A stretch of 64,000 nt of DNA. Origin: Caballeronia novacaledonica (lineage in GTDB: Bacteria; Pseudomonadota; Gammaproteobacteria; Burkholderiales; Burkholderiaceae). The position numbers and the translations under genes were made by a program. Below, one piece after another: positions 8,324-17,560 of this stretch; the stretch's first letter is position 1, and each line of letters begins with the position of its first letter. The stretch spans positions 124,001-188,000 of the forward strand of contig NZ_OGTP01000006.1 of assembly GCF_900258035.1 (NCBI RefSeq), written 5' to 3'. Below the pieces are notes generated by a model. It was given only the letters and a program-made list of their open reading frames with translations. It was not told where the DNA came from and ran no database searches.

Positions 8324-10117
8324 TCAGCGCCGAAGTCTTGCTTTGACGCCGCCGCGTAATGCGTTGCTGACGAGCAGGTCTTCGGCGTTCTGCAAGTCGT
8401 CCGGCGTCAGTGTGCGTTCTGCGGCGCCGAGTTCCTGCATCAACACGGCGCGCATCACGCCCGGCAGCACGCCGGCATCGATGGGCGGCGTGAACCACGT
8501 GCCGCCGAGCTTCACGAAGACGCTCGTACGGCCGCCTTCGGTCACTTCGCCGCGCTCGTTGACGAAGAGCATGTCGAACGCGCCTTCGGCCTCGGCGGCT
8601 TTCCACGCGCGGTCGTAGTCGGCGCGGCGCGTCGTCTTGTGACGCAGCAGCGGATCGCTCGATGACTGCGGCGCGAACCCGCGATCCGACGCGAGCAACA
8701 CCTCCACGCTCTCCGATGCCAGCGGCGCAAGCGGCGCGCTCGTCAGCGCGATGCGCCCGCTCTTGTTGAGCGCGATGCGCATGCGATACGGCTTGTCCGC
8801 ATCGAATTGCGCGCAATGCTTTTCGACCTGAGCCGAGAGCGCGCGCTCGTCGAAGGCAAAGTCGAGATACGCGGCGCTCGCCTTCAATCGGGCGACGTGC
8901 CGCTCGAAGTGACGCACGCCGCCATCGCGCGTCGAATAAACCGTCTCGAACAGTTCGAAGCCCGGATCCGCACCGGTCAGAAAGCGCGCTTTCAACAGGC
9001 ACTCCTCGTATTCGTCGGCGGCGACGCTGTCGAGCACGATGCCTGCGCCGATGCCGAGCACGCCACGCTTGCCCGCGGCATCGACGACGATCGTGCGGAT
9101 CGCCACCGACATGCAGAAGTCGCCGCTCGCATCCAGCCAGCCGATCGCGCCGGTATAGAGGCCGCGCGGCGTGCTCTCGATTTCATCGATCAGTTGCATG
9201 GTCCGATATTTCGGCGCGCCGGTGATCGAGCCGCACGGAAAGAGCGCGCGCACGATGCAGGCGAACGACGTGCCGGGAATCACGCGCGCTTCGATCGTCG
9301 ATGTCATCTGCCACACCGACGCGTACGCCTCGACCGAAAACAGCACGGGCACATGCACCGAACCCGTGACCGCCACGCGCGACATGTCGTTGCGCAGCAA
9401 GTCGACGATCATCACGTTTTCGGCGCGATTCTTCGGATCGTGGCGCAGCGCCTCGGGATCGGCGTCGCGCGGCGCGGTGCCTTTCATCGGCCGGGCGCGC
9501 AGCAGTTCGCCGTGCTTCTCGGCGAACAATTCCGGCGAGCACGATACGACCGACCTGCCGTCCGGCAACGCGATCAACGCGCCGTAATGCACGGCCTGCC
9601 GCTCGCGCAAGCGCCGATACAACGCGAGCGGCGCGCCGAATACGTCGAAGTTCAGCCGGAACGTGTAGTTGATCTGATACGACTCGCCTTCGCGCAACGC
9701 GTGCTGCACGGCGGCGATCGACGCATCGAACTCGTCGCGCGTCACGCTCGATTCGATGCCCGCGACGCCTGCGGTCGTGTCGTCGCTTTCGGCGGCGAGC
9801 CATGCGTCGGCTTCATCGCGCGAAAGACGCGCGCACTCGCGGAACATGAGCACGCGCAGCGCATGATCGTCGCCGCGTCCGATGCTGCCGAACTGCAGAT
9901 TGCGTCCGAACTCGTAGTCCGCGACGACGACCGCATGAAGACCGCTTTGCAGATCGCGCTCGATGTCGCCGCAGACCGCATCGAGCTCACGCGCATCCAC
10001 ACAAACGCGTTCGTGCGCGAAGTCCGTGTACAAACGACTCGACCGCCTTTCGGCGGTCGAGTCGCAATCGTCGAGCAGCGCAAACACCGCGCTGCGCTCT
10101 TCGGTTTTCATCGTCAT
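8324..10117 (-). CDS. pabB: Aminodeoxychorismate synthase component I fused to 4-amino-4-deoxychorismate lyase
   Basis: Residues ~1-375 form the chorismate-binding PabB domain (RPMKGTA with the reactive Lys, LLRNDMSRV, CGSITGAPK, IGAGIV). Residues ~390-597 form a fold-type IV PLP domain like PabC (HKTTRRADYD with the probable PLP lysine, EVTEGGRTSVFV, LPGVMRAVL). Together they would aminate chorismate, with a separate PabA glutaminase, and eliminate pyruvate to give p-aminobenzoate for folate. The fusion is common in Burkholderiales. A second ATG at 10111 is an alternative start. The gene lies 31 bases downstream of dnaJ and may receive heat-shock read-through. Confidence 0.92.
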   Translation of the reverse strand: MTMKTEERSAVFALLDDCDSTAERRSSRLYTDFAHERVCVDARELDAVCGDIERDLQSGLHAVVVADYEFGRNLQFGSIGRGDDHALRVLMFRECARLSRDEADAWLAAESDDTTAGVAGIESSVTRDEFDASIAAVQHALREGESYQINYTFRLNFDVFGAPLALYRRLRERQAVHYGALIALPDGRSVVSCSPELFAEKHGELLRARPMKGTAPRDADPEALRHDPKNRAENVMIVDLLRNDMSRVAVTGSVHVPVLFSVEAYASVWQMTSTIEARVIPGTSFACIVRALFPCGSITGAPKYRTMQLIDEIESTPRGLYTGAIGWLDASGDFCMSVAIRTIVVDAAGKRGVLGIGAGIVLDSVAADEYEECLLKARFLTGADPGFELFETVYSTRDGGVRHFERHVARLKASAAYLDFAFDERALSAQVEKHCAQFDADKPYRMRIALNKSGRIALTSAPLAPLASESVEVLLASDRGFAPQSSSDPLLRHKTTRRADYDRAWKAAEAEGAFDMLFVNERGEVTEGGRTSVFVKLGGTWFTPPIDAGVLPGVMRAVLMQELGAAERTLTPDDLQNAEDLLVSNALRGGVKARLRR

Positions 10118-10148
10118 GCTCGCACGACGTGCGACCCTTTCAACCGCA

Positions 10149-11285
10149 TCAGTCGAAGAAGCTCTTCACGCGGTCGAACCAGCTCTTGCTTTGCGGACTA
10201 TGCCGCGCGCCGCCCTGCTCCAGCGACTTCTCGAACTGCTTCAGCAGATCGCGCTGCTGTTCCGTGAGCTTGATGGGCGTTTCCACCTGCACATGCACGT
10301 AGAGATCGCCGGCGATACTCGAACGCAAGCCCTTGATGCCCTTGCCGCGCAGACGGAACGTCTTGCCGGACTGCGTGCCTTCCGGCACCGTGAAGCTCGC
10401 GCGGCCCGCAAGCGTGGGCACTTCGATCTCGCCGCCCAACGCCGCCGTGGTGAAAGGAATGGGCATCTGGCAATGCAGGTCGTCGCCGTCGCGCTCGAAC
10501 ACCGTGTGCTGCTTGATGTGGATTTCCACGTACAAGTCGCCGTTCGGGCCGCCGTTGATGCCCGGCTCGCCGTTGCCCGCCGAGCGGATGCGCATGCCGT
10601 CGTCGATGCCCGCCGGAATCTTCACTTCCAGCGTCTTCGTTTCCTTCACCTTGCCCGCGCCGTGGCAGGTCGCGCACGGATCGGGAATGTAGCTGCCGCT
10701 GCCGTGACACTTCGGGCACGTCTGCTGGATGCTGAAAAAGCCCTGCGACATGCGCACCTGGCCCTGGCCGTGACAGGTCGGGCAAGTTTCCGGCTTCGTG
10801 CCCGGCTTCGCGCCCGAGCCGTGACAGATGTTGCAGTTCACCCAGCTCGGCACGCGAATCTGCGTGTCGTAGCCGTGCGCCGCCTGCTCTAGCGTGATTT
10901 CCATGCTGTAGCGCAAGTCGGCTCCGCGATACACCTGCGGGCCGCCACGGCCGCCGCGCGCCGCACCGCCCGCCGCCTGTCCGAAGATGTCGCCGAAGAT
11001 ATCGCCGAAGGCATCGGCGAAACCGCCGAAACCTTGCGCGCCCGCGCCCGCCATGTTCGGATCGACGCCCGCGTGGCCGTACTGATCGTACGCGGCCCGC
11101 TTCTGCTGGTCGGAGAGCATTTCGTAGGCTTCCTTCGCCTCCTTGAAATTCTCTTCCGCCTTCTTGTTGTCCGGATTGCGGTCAGGGTGATACTTCATCG
11201 CGAGCTTGCGATACGCCTTCTTGATCTCGTCGTCGCTCGCGTTTTTCGCGACGCCCAGAACGTCGTAGTAATCCCGTTTCGCCAT
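10149..11285 (-). CDS. dnaJ: Chaperone protein DnaJ (Hsp40)
   Basis: Co-chaperone that stimulates DnaK ATPase and delivers unfolded clients. It begins with a J domain (residues 1-70, HPD motif in KYHPDRNPD), followed by a Gly/Phe-rich linker (~75-125). Next come four CxxCxGxG zinc-finger repeats (~145-215) and the substrate-binding C-terminal domains. Length 378 is typical of a type I DnaJ. It lies downstream of dnaK with a 210-base gap holding a G/C-rich hairpin, completing grpE-dnaK-dnaJ. No strong ribosome binding site is visible before the ATG. Confidence 0.98.
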   Translation of the reverse strand: MAKRDYYDVLGVAKNASDDEIKKAYRKLAMKYHPDRNPDNKKAEENFKEAKEAYEMLSDQQKRAAYDQYGHAGVDPNMAGAGAQGFGGFADAFGDIFGDIFGQAAGGAARGGRGGPQVYRGADLRYSMEITLEQAAHGYDTQIRVPSWVNCNICHGSGAKPGTKPETCPTCHGQGQVRMSQGFFSIQQTCPKCHGSGSYIPDPCATCHGAGKVKETKTLEVKIPAGIDDGMRIRSAGNGEPGINGGPNGDLYVEIHIKQHTVFERDGDDLHCQMPIPFTTAALGGEIEVPTLAGRASFTVPEGTQSGKTFRLRGKGIKGLRSSIAGDLYVHVQVETPIKLTEQQRDLLKQFEKSLEQGGARHSPQSKSWFDRVKSFFD

Positions 11286-11458
11286 GTCGGTTCGATGCCG
11301 CCGCGCGTCACGCGACGGTTCCTGTCAGATCTGCGTTACCACTGACGCCCCGCCGAAACGAAGCGCCTCTAAAAACAACGTGCCCGGAGAGCTAGACAGC
11401 TCGCCAGGCGCGTTCCACGAAAGACGCCCAACGCGTCCCGATCATTCCACCGGTAAAG

Positions 11459-11480
11459 GCGCCCGGCCGTTTCCGGGCGC
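11459..11480 (-). terminator. G/C hairpin between dnaK and dnaJ
   Basis: GCGCCCGG (11459-11466) and CCGGGCGC (11473-11480) form a perfect 8-bp stem with a 6-base loop just after the dnaK stop. On the minus strand it is followed by CTTTACC, not a clean U-run. It is more likely a partial terminator or mRNA-processing hairpin that sets the DnaK:DnaJ ratio than a full stop. The rest of the 11286-11495 gap shows only a small GAGCT/AGCTC repeat (11389-11402). Confidence 0.45.
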
Positions 11481-11495
11481 GCGCCTTCAGTCGGC

Positions 11496-13451
11496 TTAGT
11501 CCTTCTTCACTTCCTTGAAGTCGGCGTCGACGACATCGTCGTGCTGCTGGCTCGCGCCCGCTTCCGCCGAAGCGCCCGCGCCCGCGGCACCGGCAGCCGC
11601 GCTCGCCGCGCCTTGCTGAGCCTGCATGTCGGCGTACATCTTTTCGCCGAGTTTCTGCGAAGCCTGCGCCAGCGCCTCGACCTTCGCTTCGATCGTGGCC
11701 TTGTCGCTCGTGCTGCTCTTCAGCGCGTCTTCGAGGTCCTTCAGCGCCGCTTCGATCTTTTCCTTCTCCGAAGCGTCGACCTTGTCGCCGTACTCGGCGA
11801 CGGCCTTCTTCGTGCTGTGGACCAGCGCGTCGCCCTGGTTGCGGGCATCCGCGAGTTCACGCAGCTTGTGATCTTCTTCGGCGTTGGCTTCGGCGTCCTT
11901 CACCATCTTGTCGATTTCCGCGTCGGTCAGACCCGAGTTCGCCTTGATGGTGATCTTGTTTTCCTTGCCCGTCGCCTTGTCCTTCGCGCCGACGTGCAGA
12001 ATGCCGTTTGCGTCGATGTCGAAGGTCACTTCGATCTGCGGCGTGCCGCGCGGTGCGGGCGGAATGCCTTCGAGGTTGAACTCGCCGAGCAGCTTGTTGC
12101 CCACGGCCATTTCGCGCTCGCCCTGGAACACCTTGATCGTCACGGCGCCCTGGTTGTCGTCGGCCGTCGAATACACTTGCGCGTGCTTCGTCGGGATCGT
12201 GGTGTTCTTGTTGATCATCTTCGTCATCACGCCGCCGAGCGTCTCGATGCCGAGCGACAGAGGCGTCACGTCGAGCAGCAGAACGTCCTTGCGGTCGCCC
12301 GACAGAACCTGACCTTGAATCGCGGCGCCCACGGCCACGGCTTCGTCCGGGTTCACGTCACGGCGCGGGTCCTTTCCAAAGAACTCCTTCACCTTTTCCT
12401 GCACCTTCGGCATACGCGTCATGCCGCCGACGAGAATCACGTCGTCGATGTCGCCGACCTTCACGCCCGCATCCTTGATCGCGATGCGGCACGGTTCGAT
12501 CGTGCGCTCGATCAGCTCTTCGACGAGCGCTTCGAGCTTCGCGCGGGTGAACTTGAGGTTCAAGTGCTTCGGACCCGACGCGTCGGCCGTGATGTACGGC
12601 AGGTTGATGTCGGTTTGCGCCGTCGACGACAGTTCGATCTTCGCCTTTTCAGCGGCTTCCTTCAGGCGTTGCAGCGCGAGCACGTCCTTGCTCAGATCGA
12701 CGCCCTGCTCCTTCTTGAACTCGCCGATGATGTAGTCGATGATGCGCTGGTCGAAGTCTTCACCGCCGAGGAACGTGTCGCCGTTCGTCGACAGCACTTC
12801 GAACTGCATTTCGCCGTCCACGTCCGCGATTTCGATGATCGAGATGTCGAACGTGCCGCCGCCCAGGTCGAACACCGCGATCTTGCGGTCGCCCTTTTCG
12901 GCCTTGTCCAGACCGAACGCGAGCGCGGCCGCGGTCGGCTCGTTGATGATGCGCTTCACTTCCAGACCGGCGATGCGGCCCGCGTCCTTCGTTGCCTGAC
13001 GCTGGCTGTCGTTGAAGTACGCCGGCACCGTGATCACGGCTTCCGTGACCGGCTCGCCGAGGTAGTCCTCGGCAGTCTTCTTCATCTTGCGCAGCACTTC
13101 GGCCGAAACCTGCGACGGCGCGAGATTCTTGCCGTGCGCTTCGACCCATGCGTCGCCGTTGTCGTGCTTGACGATCTTGTAGGGCATCAGGTTGATGTCC
13201 TTCTGCACTTCCTTCTCTTCGAAGCGGCGGCCGATCAGGCGCTTGACCGCGTAAAGCGTGTTGCGCGGATTGGTGACCGACTGGCGCTTGGCAGGCGCGC
13301 CGACGAGAATCTCGTTGTCATCCATGTAAGCGATGATCGACGGCGTGGTGCGCGCGCCTTCCGAGTTCTCGATGACCTTGACCTGGTTGCCTTCCATCAG
13401 CGCCACGCACGAGTTCGTGGTGCCGAGGTCGATGCCGATGATTCTGCCCAT
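11496..13451 (-). CDS. dnaK: Chaperone protein DnaK (Hsp70)
   Basis: ATP-driven chaperone. The 651-residue protein opens with the phosphate-1 loop [12 protein letters not shown], has the phosphate-2 motif FDLGGGTFD and the adenosine motif LVGGMTRMP. These are followed by a substrate-binding domain (~390-510) and a helical lid ending in an acidic/Lys tail. The ATG at 13451 is preceded by AGGAGAG about ten bases upstream. A sigma-32-type promoter lies at 13566-13594, so dnaK can be transcribed apart from grpE, which lies 213 bases upstream. No CIRCE element is present, which argues against direct HrcA control. Confidence 0.99.
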   Translation of the reverse strand: MGRIIGIDLGTTNSCVALMEGNQVKVIENSEGARTTPSIIAYMDDNEILVGAPAKRQSVTNPRNTLYAVKRLIGRRFEEKEVQKDINLMPYKIVKHDNGDAWVEAHGKNLAPSQVSAEVLRKMKKTAEDYLGEPVTEAVITVPAYFNDSQRQATKDAGRIAGLEVKRIINEPTAAALAFGLDKAEKGDRKIAVFDLGGGTFDISIIEIADVDGEMQFEVLSTNGDTFLGGEDFDQRIIDYIIGEFKKEQGVDLSKDVLALQRLKEAAEKAKIELSSTAQTDINLPYITADASGPKHLNLKFTRAKLEALVEELIERTIEPCRIAIKDAGVKVGDIDDVILVGGMTRMPKVQEKVKEFFGKDPRRDVNPDEAVAVGAAIQGQVLSGDRKDVLLLDVTPLSLGIETLGGVMTKMINKNTTIPTKHAQVYSTADDNQGAVTIKVFQGEREMAVGNKLLGEFNLEGIPPAPRGTPQIEVTFDIDANGILHVGAKDKATGKENKITIKANSGLTDAEIDKMVKDAEANAEEDHKLRELADARNQGDALVHSTKKAVAEYGDKVDASEKEKIEAALKDLEDALKSSTSDKATIEAKVEALAQASQKLGEKMYADMQAQQGAASAAAGAAGAGASAEAGASQQHDDVVDADFKEVKKD

Positions 13452-13565
13452 TTTTTATACTCTCCTAGCTTTGATCGCAATGGCGTTGCGGCGGCGGTGT
13501 GTCGTGCCTGACGCCGGCTTTTGCCGATTTACCGGGCCGAACGCCCAAAATTCATACCTGTACGC

Positions 13566-13594
13566 AAGATAAGAGCGCCAGTTTCGATTTCAAG
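13566..13594 (-). promoter_or_regulatory. Probable sigma-32 promoter of dnaK, -35 box inside a palindrome
   Basis: On the minus strand CTTGAAA (13594-13588) is followed after 14 bases by CTTATCTT (13573-13566), close to the RpoH pattern. The -35 box is one arm of a perfect dyad TTTCAAG-ACC-CTTGAAA (13588-13604). TTATAGAC and an eight-T stretch lie just outside. Distance to the dnaK ATG is about 115 bases. Confidence 0.6.
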
Positions 13595-13664
13595 ACCCTT
13601 GAAACAATGCGGTCTATAACTTTTTTTGTGCGAGCCGATCTTTTACAGGCCCACGCCGGATGAG

Positions 13665-14255
13665 TTACTTCGGCGCGGCGACGGTCACGAGCGCCGGACG
13701 CAGCACGCGATCGGCGATGACATAGCCTTTCTGCAGCACCGTGACGACGGTGTTCGGATCCTGTTCGGCCGGGACCATCGAAATGGCCTGATGGCGATGC
13801 GGATCGAATTTTTCACCGACAGGATTCAGCGCGATGACGCGGCCCTTCTCCAAAGCGCCAGTCAACTGACGCAGCGTCAGCTCGACGCCCTCGCGAACCT
13901 TGGCCAGATCCGACGACTGGTCGGCAAGCGCGGCTTCGAGACTGTCGAGTACGGGCAGCAGATTTTCCGCGAAATTTTCGATGGCGAATTTATGCGCCTT
14001 CGCGACATCTTCCTGGCTGCGGCGGCGGACGTTTTCCGTCTCGGCCTTGGCGCGCAGGAACTCTTCCTTGAGCGCTGCGATGGTGGCCTGCGCTTCGGCC
14101 AGCGCGGCTTCGGCCTCGTTCGGCGCGGGTTGCGGGGCGGCTGCCGCGTCTGCCGGCGCGGCCTGCGCCGTACTCGTCGTGTCTGCGGCCTGGCGCGCGT
14201 TTTCGTCGGCGGGCGTCGGGTTCTGGCTCGCTGAATTTTCTTGCGTGTTTTCCAT
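13665..14255 (-). CDS. grpE: Nucleotide exchange factor GrpE
   Basis: Homodimeric co-chaperone that releases ADP from DnaK. Residues ~1-50 are a low-complexity Ala/Pro/Gln-rich arm; a long coiled coil (~50-105, including [20 protein letters not shown]) follows, then the beta-wing ending in [13 protein letters not shown]. The ATG at 14255 gives 196 residues; a TTG three codons earlier is a weaker choice. A strong sigma-32 promoter (14341-14368) precedes it. It is the first gene of the grpE-dnaK-dnaJ group. Confidence 0.96.
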   Translation of the reverse strand: MENTQENSASQNPTPADENARQAADTTSTAQAAPADAAAAPQPAPNEAEAALAEAQATIAALKEEFLRAKAETENVRRRSQEDVAKAHKFAIENFAENLLPVLDSLEAALADQSSDLAKVREGVELTLRQLTGALEKGRVIALNPVGEKFDPHRHQAISMVPAEQDPNTVVTVLQKGYVIADRVLRPALVTVAAPK

Positions 14256-14340
14256 GTCGCTCAATGTGTATTGCTGTTGAGTTGAATCGGCTGCGATAAC
14301 CGGCGTGAGTTGTCCGGGCCGTTTTTCGCACTAGCGCCGG

Positions 14341-14368
14341 AAATTGGGGCGTCGAAGGCATTTTCAAG
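14341..14368 (-). promoter_or_regulatory. Sigma-32 (RpoH) promoter of grpE
   Basis: On the minus strand CTTGAAA (14368-14362) is separated by 12 bases from CCCCAATTT (14349-14341), an almost ideal heat-shock promoter. Transcription would start near 14334, about 80 bases before the grpE ATG. The flanking 14265-14340 shows no other element, and no CIRCE repeat is seen. Confidence 0.78.
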
Positions 14369-14461
14369 CCTCCGGCGCGGATTTTTCGGACTAATTTAAG
14401 CACGACGATGACGCCGAAATGGCCGGCATTGGACACTTCGCCGCGGCGCGCAATTTTGAGA

Positions 14462-14490
14462 TTGAGGGAAAGCCCTGACTCGCCTACACT
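14462..14490 (+). promoter_or_regulatory. Sigma-70-like promoter for the small gene at 14616
   Basis: TTGAGG (14462-14467), a 17-base spacer, and TACACT (14485-14490). It is divergent from grpE and points toward the 53-residue reading frame, leaving a leader of about 120 bases that contains several short C/G-rich hairpin possibilities. Confidence 0.45.
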
Positions 14491-14615
14491 TCAATCAAGC
14501 ACCGCAGGACGCACGTATACCCTAATCCTACGAAATGCTTCAAACCGCTTTCAGCCCTTGCCCGTTTCCTGAACCGGCCGCTTTCTGACCGGGCAACCCG
14601 TTTTCCGGGGGTACC

Positions 14616-14777
14616 ATGAAACTGACCTTTGCTATCGCGGTGGTCGCCCTGGTACTCGTCGCGGGAACGACCACCATCTGCATGTCCGGCGTCGTGACGG
14701 ACCGTAACACCGAGTACGGCGGCGTTCACGCGACCATCGAAAGTTACTTCAATCCGAACGAGAAAATTTGTCGATAG
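14616..14777 (+). CDS. Small exported or membrane protein of 53 residues, unknown function
   Basis: Reading frame from ATG 14616 to TAG 14777. Residues 1-20 (MKLTFAIAVVALVLVAGTTT) resemble a signal peptide or single membrane anchor, with a possible cut before the polar remainder that contains DRNTEYGGVHATIESYFNPN. A GGGGG run lies four to nine bases before the ATG. Support: plausible sigma-70 promoter upstream, biased codon use (third positions mostly G/C) and a coherent hydrophobic-then-polar layout. Its end overlaps the 3' end of the opposing Hsp15-like gene by 29 bases. I do not recognise a family; I infer that it is a real gene. Confidence 0.55.
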   Translation: MKLTFAIAVVALVLVAGTTTICMSGVVTDRNTEYGGVHATIESYFNPNEKICR

Positions 14778-15156
14778 TGCGACGGTCGCGCTTCGTCGGT
14801 CTGCCCTGCAAGCCGGCCGCGGGTTCGCGGAACGTCTTGCGGCGTTCCGATTCGGCCACGCGTTTCGTCCGGCCTTCGTCGGTTTCGGCGTAGAGCGTCT
14901 GCGCGACGGTCGCCGGGCCGCGCACGTCGCATAGCCCGCGCACTTCGACTTGCCAGACGAGCCGCTCGATATCGATTTCGACGATATCGCCGACGCGCAC
15001 GTCCTTCGACGGCTTCACGTTCGCCCCGCCGATCTTCACGCGCCCCTTCTCGACCGCATCCGTCGCGAGTGAACGGGTCTTGAAGAAACGCGCCGCCCAA
15101 AGCCACTTATCGATGCGCAAACGCGCGTCGGGTTCCGTCGAAATCGTGTAGTTCAT
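14749..15156 (-). CDS. hslR: RNA-binding S4-domain protein (Hsp15-like)
   Basis: 135 residues. The S4 RNA-binding domain covers residues ~12-75 (RLRIDKWLWAARFFKTRSLA ... GRVKIGGANVKPSKDVRVGD), followed by a basic tail (KRVAESERRKTFREPAAG). Hsp15 binds stalled 50S subunits carrying nascent chain-tRNA, a heat-shock rescue function. Location between hemH and grpE, in a heat-shock neighbourhood, fits. The ATG has no clear ribosome binding site. It starts 25 bases after the hemH stop, so the two may be cotranscribed. Confidence 0.88.
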   Translation of the reverse strand: MNYTISTEPDARLRIDKWLWAARFFKTRSLATDAVEKGRVKIGGANVKPSKDVRVGDIVEIDIERLVWQVEVRGLCDVRGPATVAQTLYAETDEGRTKRVAESERRKTFREPAAGLQGRPTKRDRRTIDKFSRSD

Positions 15157-15181
15157 GGGTGAATGCTAAAAAATGCCGCGC

Positions 15182-16249
15182 TCAGGCGACCGCGGAAAGC
15201 GGCTGCACGGACTGCACGGGCCAGCCTTGCAGATGCTGCGCGGCGATTTCGCCGAGCCCCTTGATCCACGCGGGCGCCGAGTTCAGGCAGGGAATGCGGT
15301 GAAAATGCCTGCCGCCCGCCTTCAGAAATTCGTCGCGCACCTCGATGCCGATTTCCTCGATCGTCTCCAGGCAATCCGCCGTGAAGCCGGGACAGAACAC
15401 GTCCACGCGCGCGACGCCGCCCGCGCCGAGTTCCGCGACCGTCGGCGCGGTGTACGGCTGAAGCCACTCCGCGCGGCCGAAGCGCGACTGGAACGTCACG
15501 CGGCATTCCACCGGCGTGAGGCCGAGCGCCGACGCAAGCAGCGAGCCGGTCAACTGGCACTGGTCGTGATACGGATCGCCGAGGTCCATCGTGCGCTTCG
15601 GCACGCCGTGGAAGCTCAGGACGAGTTTGTCGCCCGCGGCGAAATCCGGCTGACCGTGATGCCGCCAATAGTCGCGCACCTGTTCCGCCAGCGCGGCGAT
15701 ATACGCCGGATGATCCGCGTAATGGCGGATCGTGCGGATCTCCGGCTGATTGCGCACGCGTTTCAAAGCGGCGAAGGCAGCGTCGAACGCGGTGGCTGTC
15801 GTGGACGACGAATACTGTGGATACATCGGCAACAGAAGAATGCGATCAGCGCCTTCGAGCTTCAGTTGATTCAGCATCGCGCCGATGCCGGGCGAACCGT
15901 AGCGCATCGCATAGTCGACGATCACGTGATAGTCGTTCGCGGCGAACAGCCGCCGCAAACCCTCGACCTGCTTTTCCGTATGCACGCGCAGCGGCGAGCC
16001 TTCGGGCATCCACACTTGCGCGTATTTCTTCGCCGACGCGCGCCCGCGGAACGGCAGGATCAGCGCGCGCAGAATGACTTGCCACACGAGCAACGGAATT
16101 TCGACGACGCGCGGATCGGACAGGAATTGCGCCAGATACTTGCGCACCGCTCGCGGCGTGGGCGCGTCCGGCGTGCCGAGATTGATCAGCAGCACCGCGA
16201 CGCGATGCGAAGCGCTGGGCTGCGAAGGCAACTCGAGGTCGAAACGCAT
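15182..16249 (-). CDS. hemH: Ferrochelatase
   Basis: Inserts ferrous iron into protoporphyrin IX, the last step of protoheme synthesis. The 355-residue protein has the [10 protein letters not shown] start block, the catalytic-histidine motif [15 protein letters not shown] and the C-terminal [16 protein letters not shown] motif. The start at 16249 is preferred over an in-frame ATG at 16309/16306 because a TATAAT box (16280-16285, minus strand) lies between them and homology begins near residue 10. It is downstream of hrcA with a strong hairpin between, so it likely uses its own promoter. Confidence 0.95.
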   Translation of the reverse strand: MRFDLELPSQPSASHRVAVLLINLGTPDAPTPRAVRKYLAQFLSDPRVVEIPLLVWQVILRALILPFRGRASAKKYAQVWMPEGSPLRVHTEKQVEGLRRLFAANDYHVIVDYAMRYGSPGIGAMLNQLKLEGADRILLLPMYPQYSSSTTATAFDAAFAALKRVRNQPEIRTIRHYADHPAYIAALAEQVRDYWRHHGQPDFAAGDKLVLSFHGVPKRTMDLGDPYHDQCQLTGSLLASALGLTPVECRVTFQSRFGRAEWLQPYTAPTVAELGAGGVARVDVFCPGFTADCLETIEEIGIEVRDEFLKAGGRHFHRIPCLNSAPAWIKGLGEIAAQHLQGWPVQSVQPLSAVA

Positions 16250-16279
16250 AGGGCAAGCGGCGCGTAAAAGGTGAAGCCC

Positions 16280-16285
16280 ATTATA
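16280..16285 (-). promoter_or_regulatory. Perfect -10 box (TATAAT) for hemH
   Basis: TATAAT on the minus strand, 31 bases before the chosen hemH ATG. No convincing -35 hexamer lies 16-18 bases upstream, so activity is uncertain. It decides against the longer hemH start. Confidence 0.5.
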
Positions 16286-16325
16286 GCGGCGGGTTCGAAC
16301 GCGCATCATTGGCCGAACGGCCTAG

Positions 16326-16350
16326 TGGCGCGGCCTTGCGTGCCGCGCCA
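16326..16350 (-). terminator. Hairpin after hrcA
   Basis: TGGCGCGGC (16326-16334) and GCCGCGCCA (16342-16350) form a perfect 9-bp stem with a 7-base loop directly after the hrcA stop. There is no U-run, so termination would be partial or Rho-assisted. Confidence 0.5.
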
Positions 16351-16358
16351 AGATGGCG

Positions 16359-17375
16359 TCATTGATGACTGAGCGACATCGAGAGCAGGCGCGCGGTGAT
16401 GTCGACGATCGGGATCACACGGTTGTACGCCATGCGCGTCGGGCCGATCACGCCGAGCGTGCCGACGATCTTCCCGTTGACCTCGTACGGCGCCGTCACG
16501 ACGCTCATTTCCTCGATCGGCACGAGATTCGACTCGCCGCCGATAAATATTTGCACGCCTTGCGCGTGGCTCGACACATCCAGCAATTGCAGGAGGCTCG
16601 TCTTTTGATCGAACAAATCGAACAGCTTGCGCAGCCGCGCCATGTCGGACGAGAGATCCGCCACTTCGAGCAGGTTGCGCTCGCCGGAAATGAGCACGGT
16701 GTCCGTGGGGTCCGTCTCGGCGGTGCTCGCGACCACGGCCGCCTGCATGAGCGTGGTCATGTCGCCGCGCAACTGGTCGATTTCCTCGCGCAGCCGCCGG
16801 CGCACCTCGTCGAAGGACAGGCCCGCGAAATGCGCGTTGATGTAATTGGAGGCTTCGACGAGTTGAGATGGCGAGTAATCGCGCTGCGTGGCCATCATGC
16901 GGTTCTGGACGTCGCCCTCGGGCGTCACGATGATGAGCAAAATGCGCTTGTCCGAGAGCCGCATGAACTCGATCTGCTTGAACATGTGACTGCGGCGCGG
17001 CGTGAGCACGACGCCCGCGAACGAAGACAGATTGGAGAGCACGCTCGCCGCCGCCGCGACAATTTTTTGCGGCTCCTCGCCCTGCAGGCGGGTCTTGACC
17101 GCGGTGGTCATGGCCTCGTCTTCCGGTGCTTCTACAGTCAGCATCGTGTCGACGAAGAGCCGGTAGCCGCGCGGCGTGGGAATCCGTCCCGCCGATGTAT
17201 GCGGGCTCGCGACGAGGCCGAGCTCCTCGAGATCCGACATCACGTTGCGGATCGTCGCGGGGCTCAGTTCGAGACCGGAATGGCGTGATAACGTGCGCGA
17301 ACCGACCGGCTGACCTTCGGCGATGTAGCGCTCGATCAACGTTTTAAGGAGGGTTTGTGCACGTGGGTCTAGCAT
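16359..17375 (-). CDS. hrcA: Heat-inducible transcription repressor HrcA
   Basis: 338 residues: an N-terminal winged helix ([23 protein letters not shown] and the following [20 protein letters not shown]), then the GAF-like and dimerisation domains, ending with the usual [15 protein letters not shown] block. HrcA binds CIRCE operators upstream of groESL and depends on GroEL for activity. No CIRCE is visible in this window, so its targets are elsewhere. A TAAAAT box ends six bases before the ATG with no Shine-Dalgarno, hinting at a leaderless transcript. Divergent from nadK. Confidence 0.95.
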   Translation of the reverse strand: MLDPRAQTLLKTLIERYIAEGQPVGSRTLSRHSGLELSPATIRNVMSDLEELGLVASPHTSAGRIPTPRGYRLFVDTMLTVEAPEDEAMTTAVKTRLQGEEPQKIVAAAASVLSNLSSFAGVVLTPRRSHMFKQIEFMRLSDKRILLIIVTPEGDVQNRMMATQRDYSPSQLVEASNYINAHFAGLSFDEVRRRLREEIDQLRGDMTTLMQAAVVASTAETDPTDTVLISGERNLLEVADLSSDMARLRKLFDLFDQKTSLLQLLDVSSHAQGVQIFIGGESNLVPIEEMSVVTAPYEVNGKIVGTLGVIGPTRMAYNRVIPIVDITARLLSMSLSHQ

Positions 17376-17560
17376 GGGGAAATTTTAGCTCAACGAGTCG
17401 AAGGGCGGCGAGCCGCGCCGCGTGCGCTGCGTTCAACGTCCGCTCCATTCTAGCGAGAAACGACCGGCGTGCCGCGCGCGCTCGCGTGGTCACGTCGCAG
17501 CACGCTCGTCCGCCATCGCCCACGGTTCTTTTCGCCCTCTGACTATGGTGTAATGCCGGC
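17376..17560. promoter_or_regulatory. hrcA/nadK divergent region with -10 boxes six bases from each start
   Basis: TAAAAT on the minus strand (17387-17382) ends six bases before the hrcA ATG; TGTAAT on the plus strand (17549-17554) ends six bases before the nadK ATG. Neither gene has a Shine-Dalgarno. The -35 regions are weak (TTCTTT-like for nadK). The rest of the 185 bases shows no repeats of note. Confidence 0.4.

Noticed and set aside
13605-13640. Eight-T stretch near 13620 as a terminator after grpE
   Set aside because: The T-run is on the plus strand, while grpE and dnaK read on the minus strand, and no stable stem precedes it.
14265-14340. CIRCE-type HrcA operator near grpE or dnaK
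   Set aside because: No TTAGCACTC-N9-GAGTGCTAA-like repeat was found in either upstream region; the sigma-32 elements explain the heat control.
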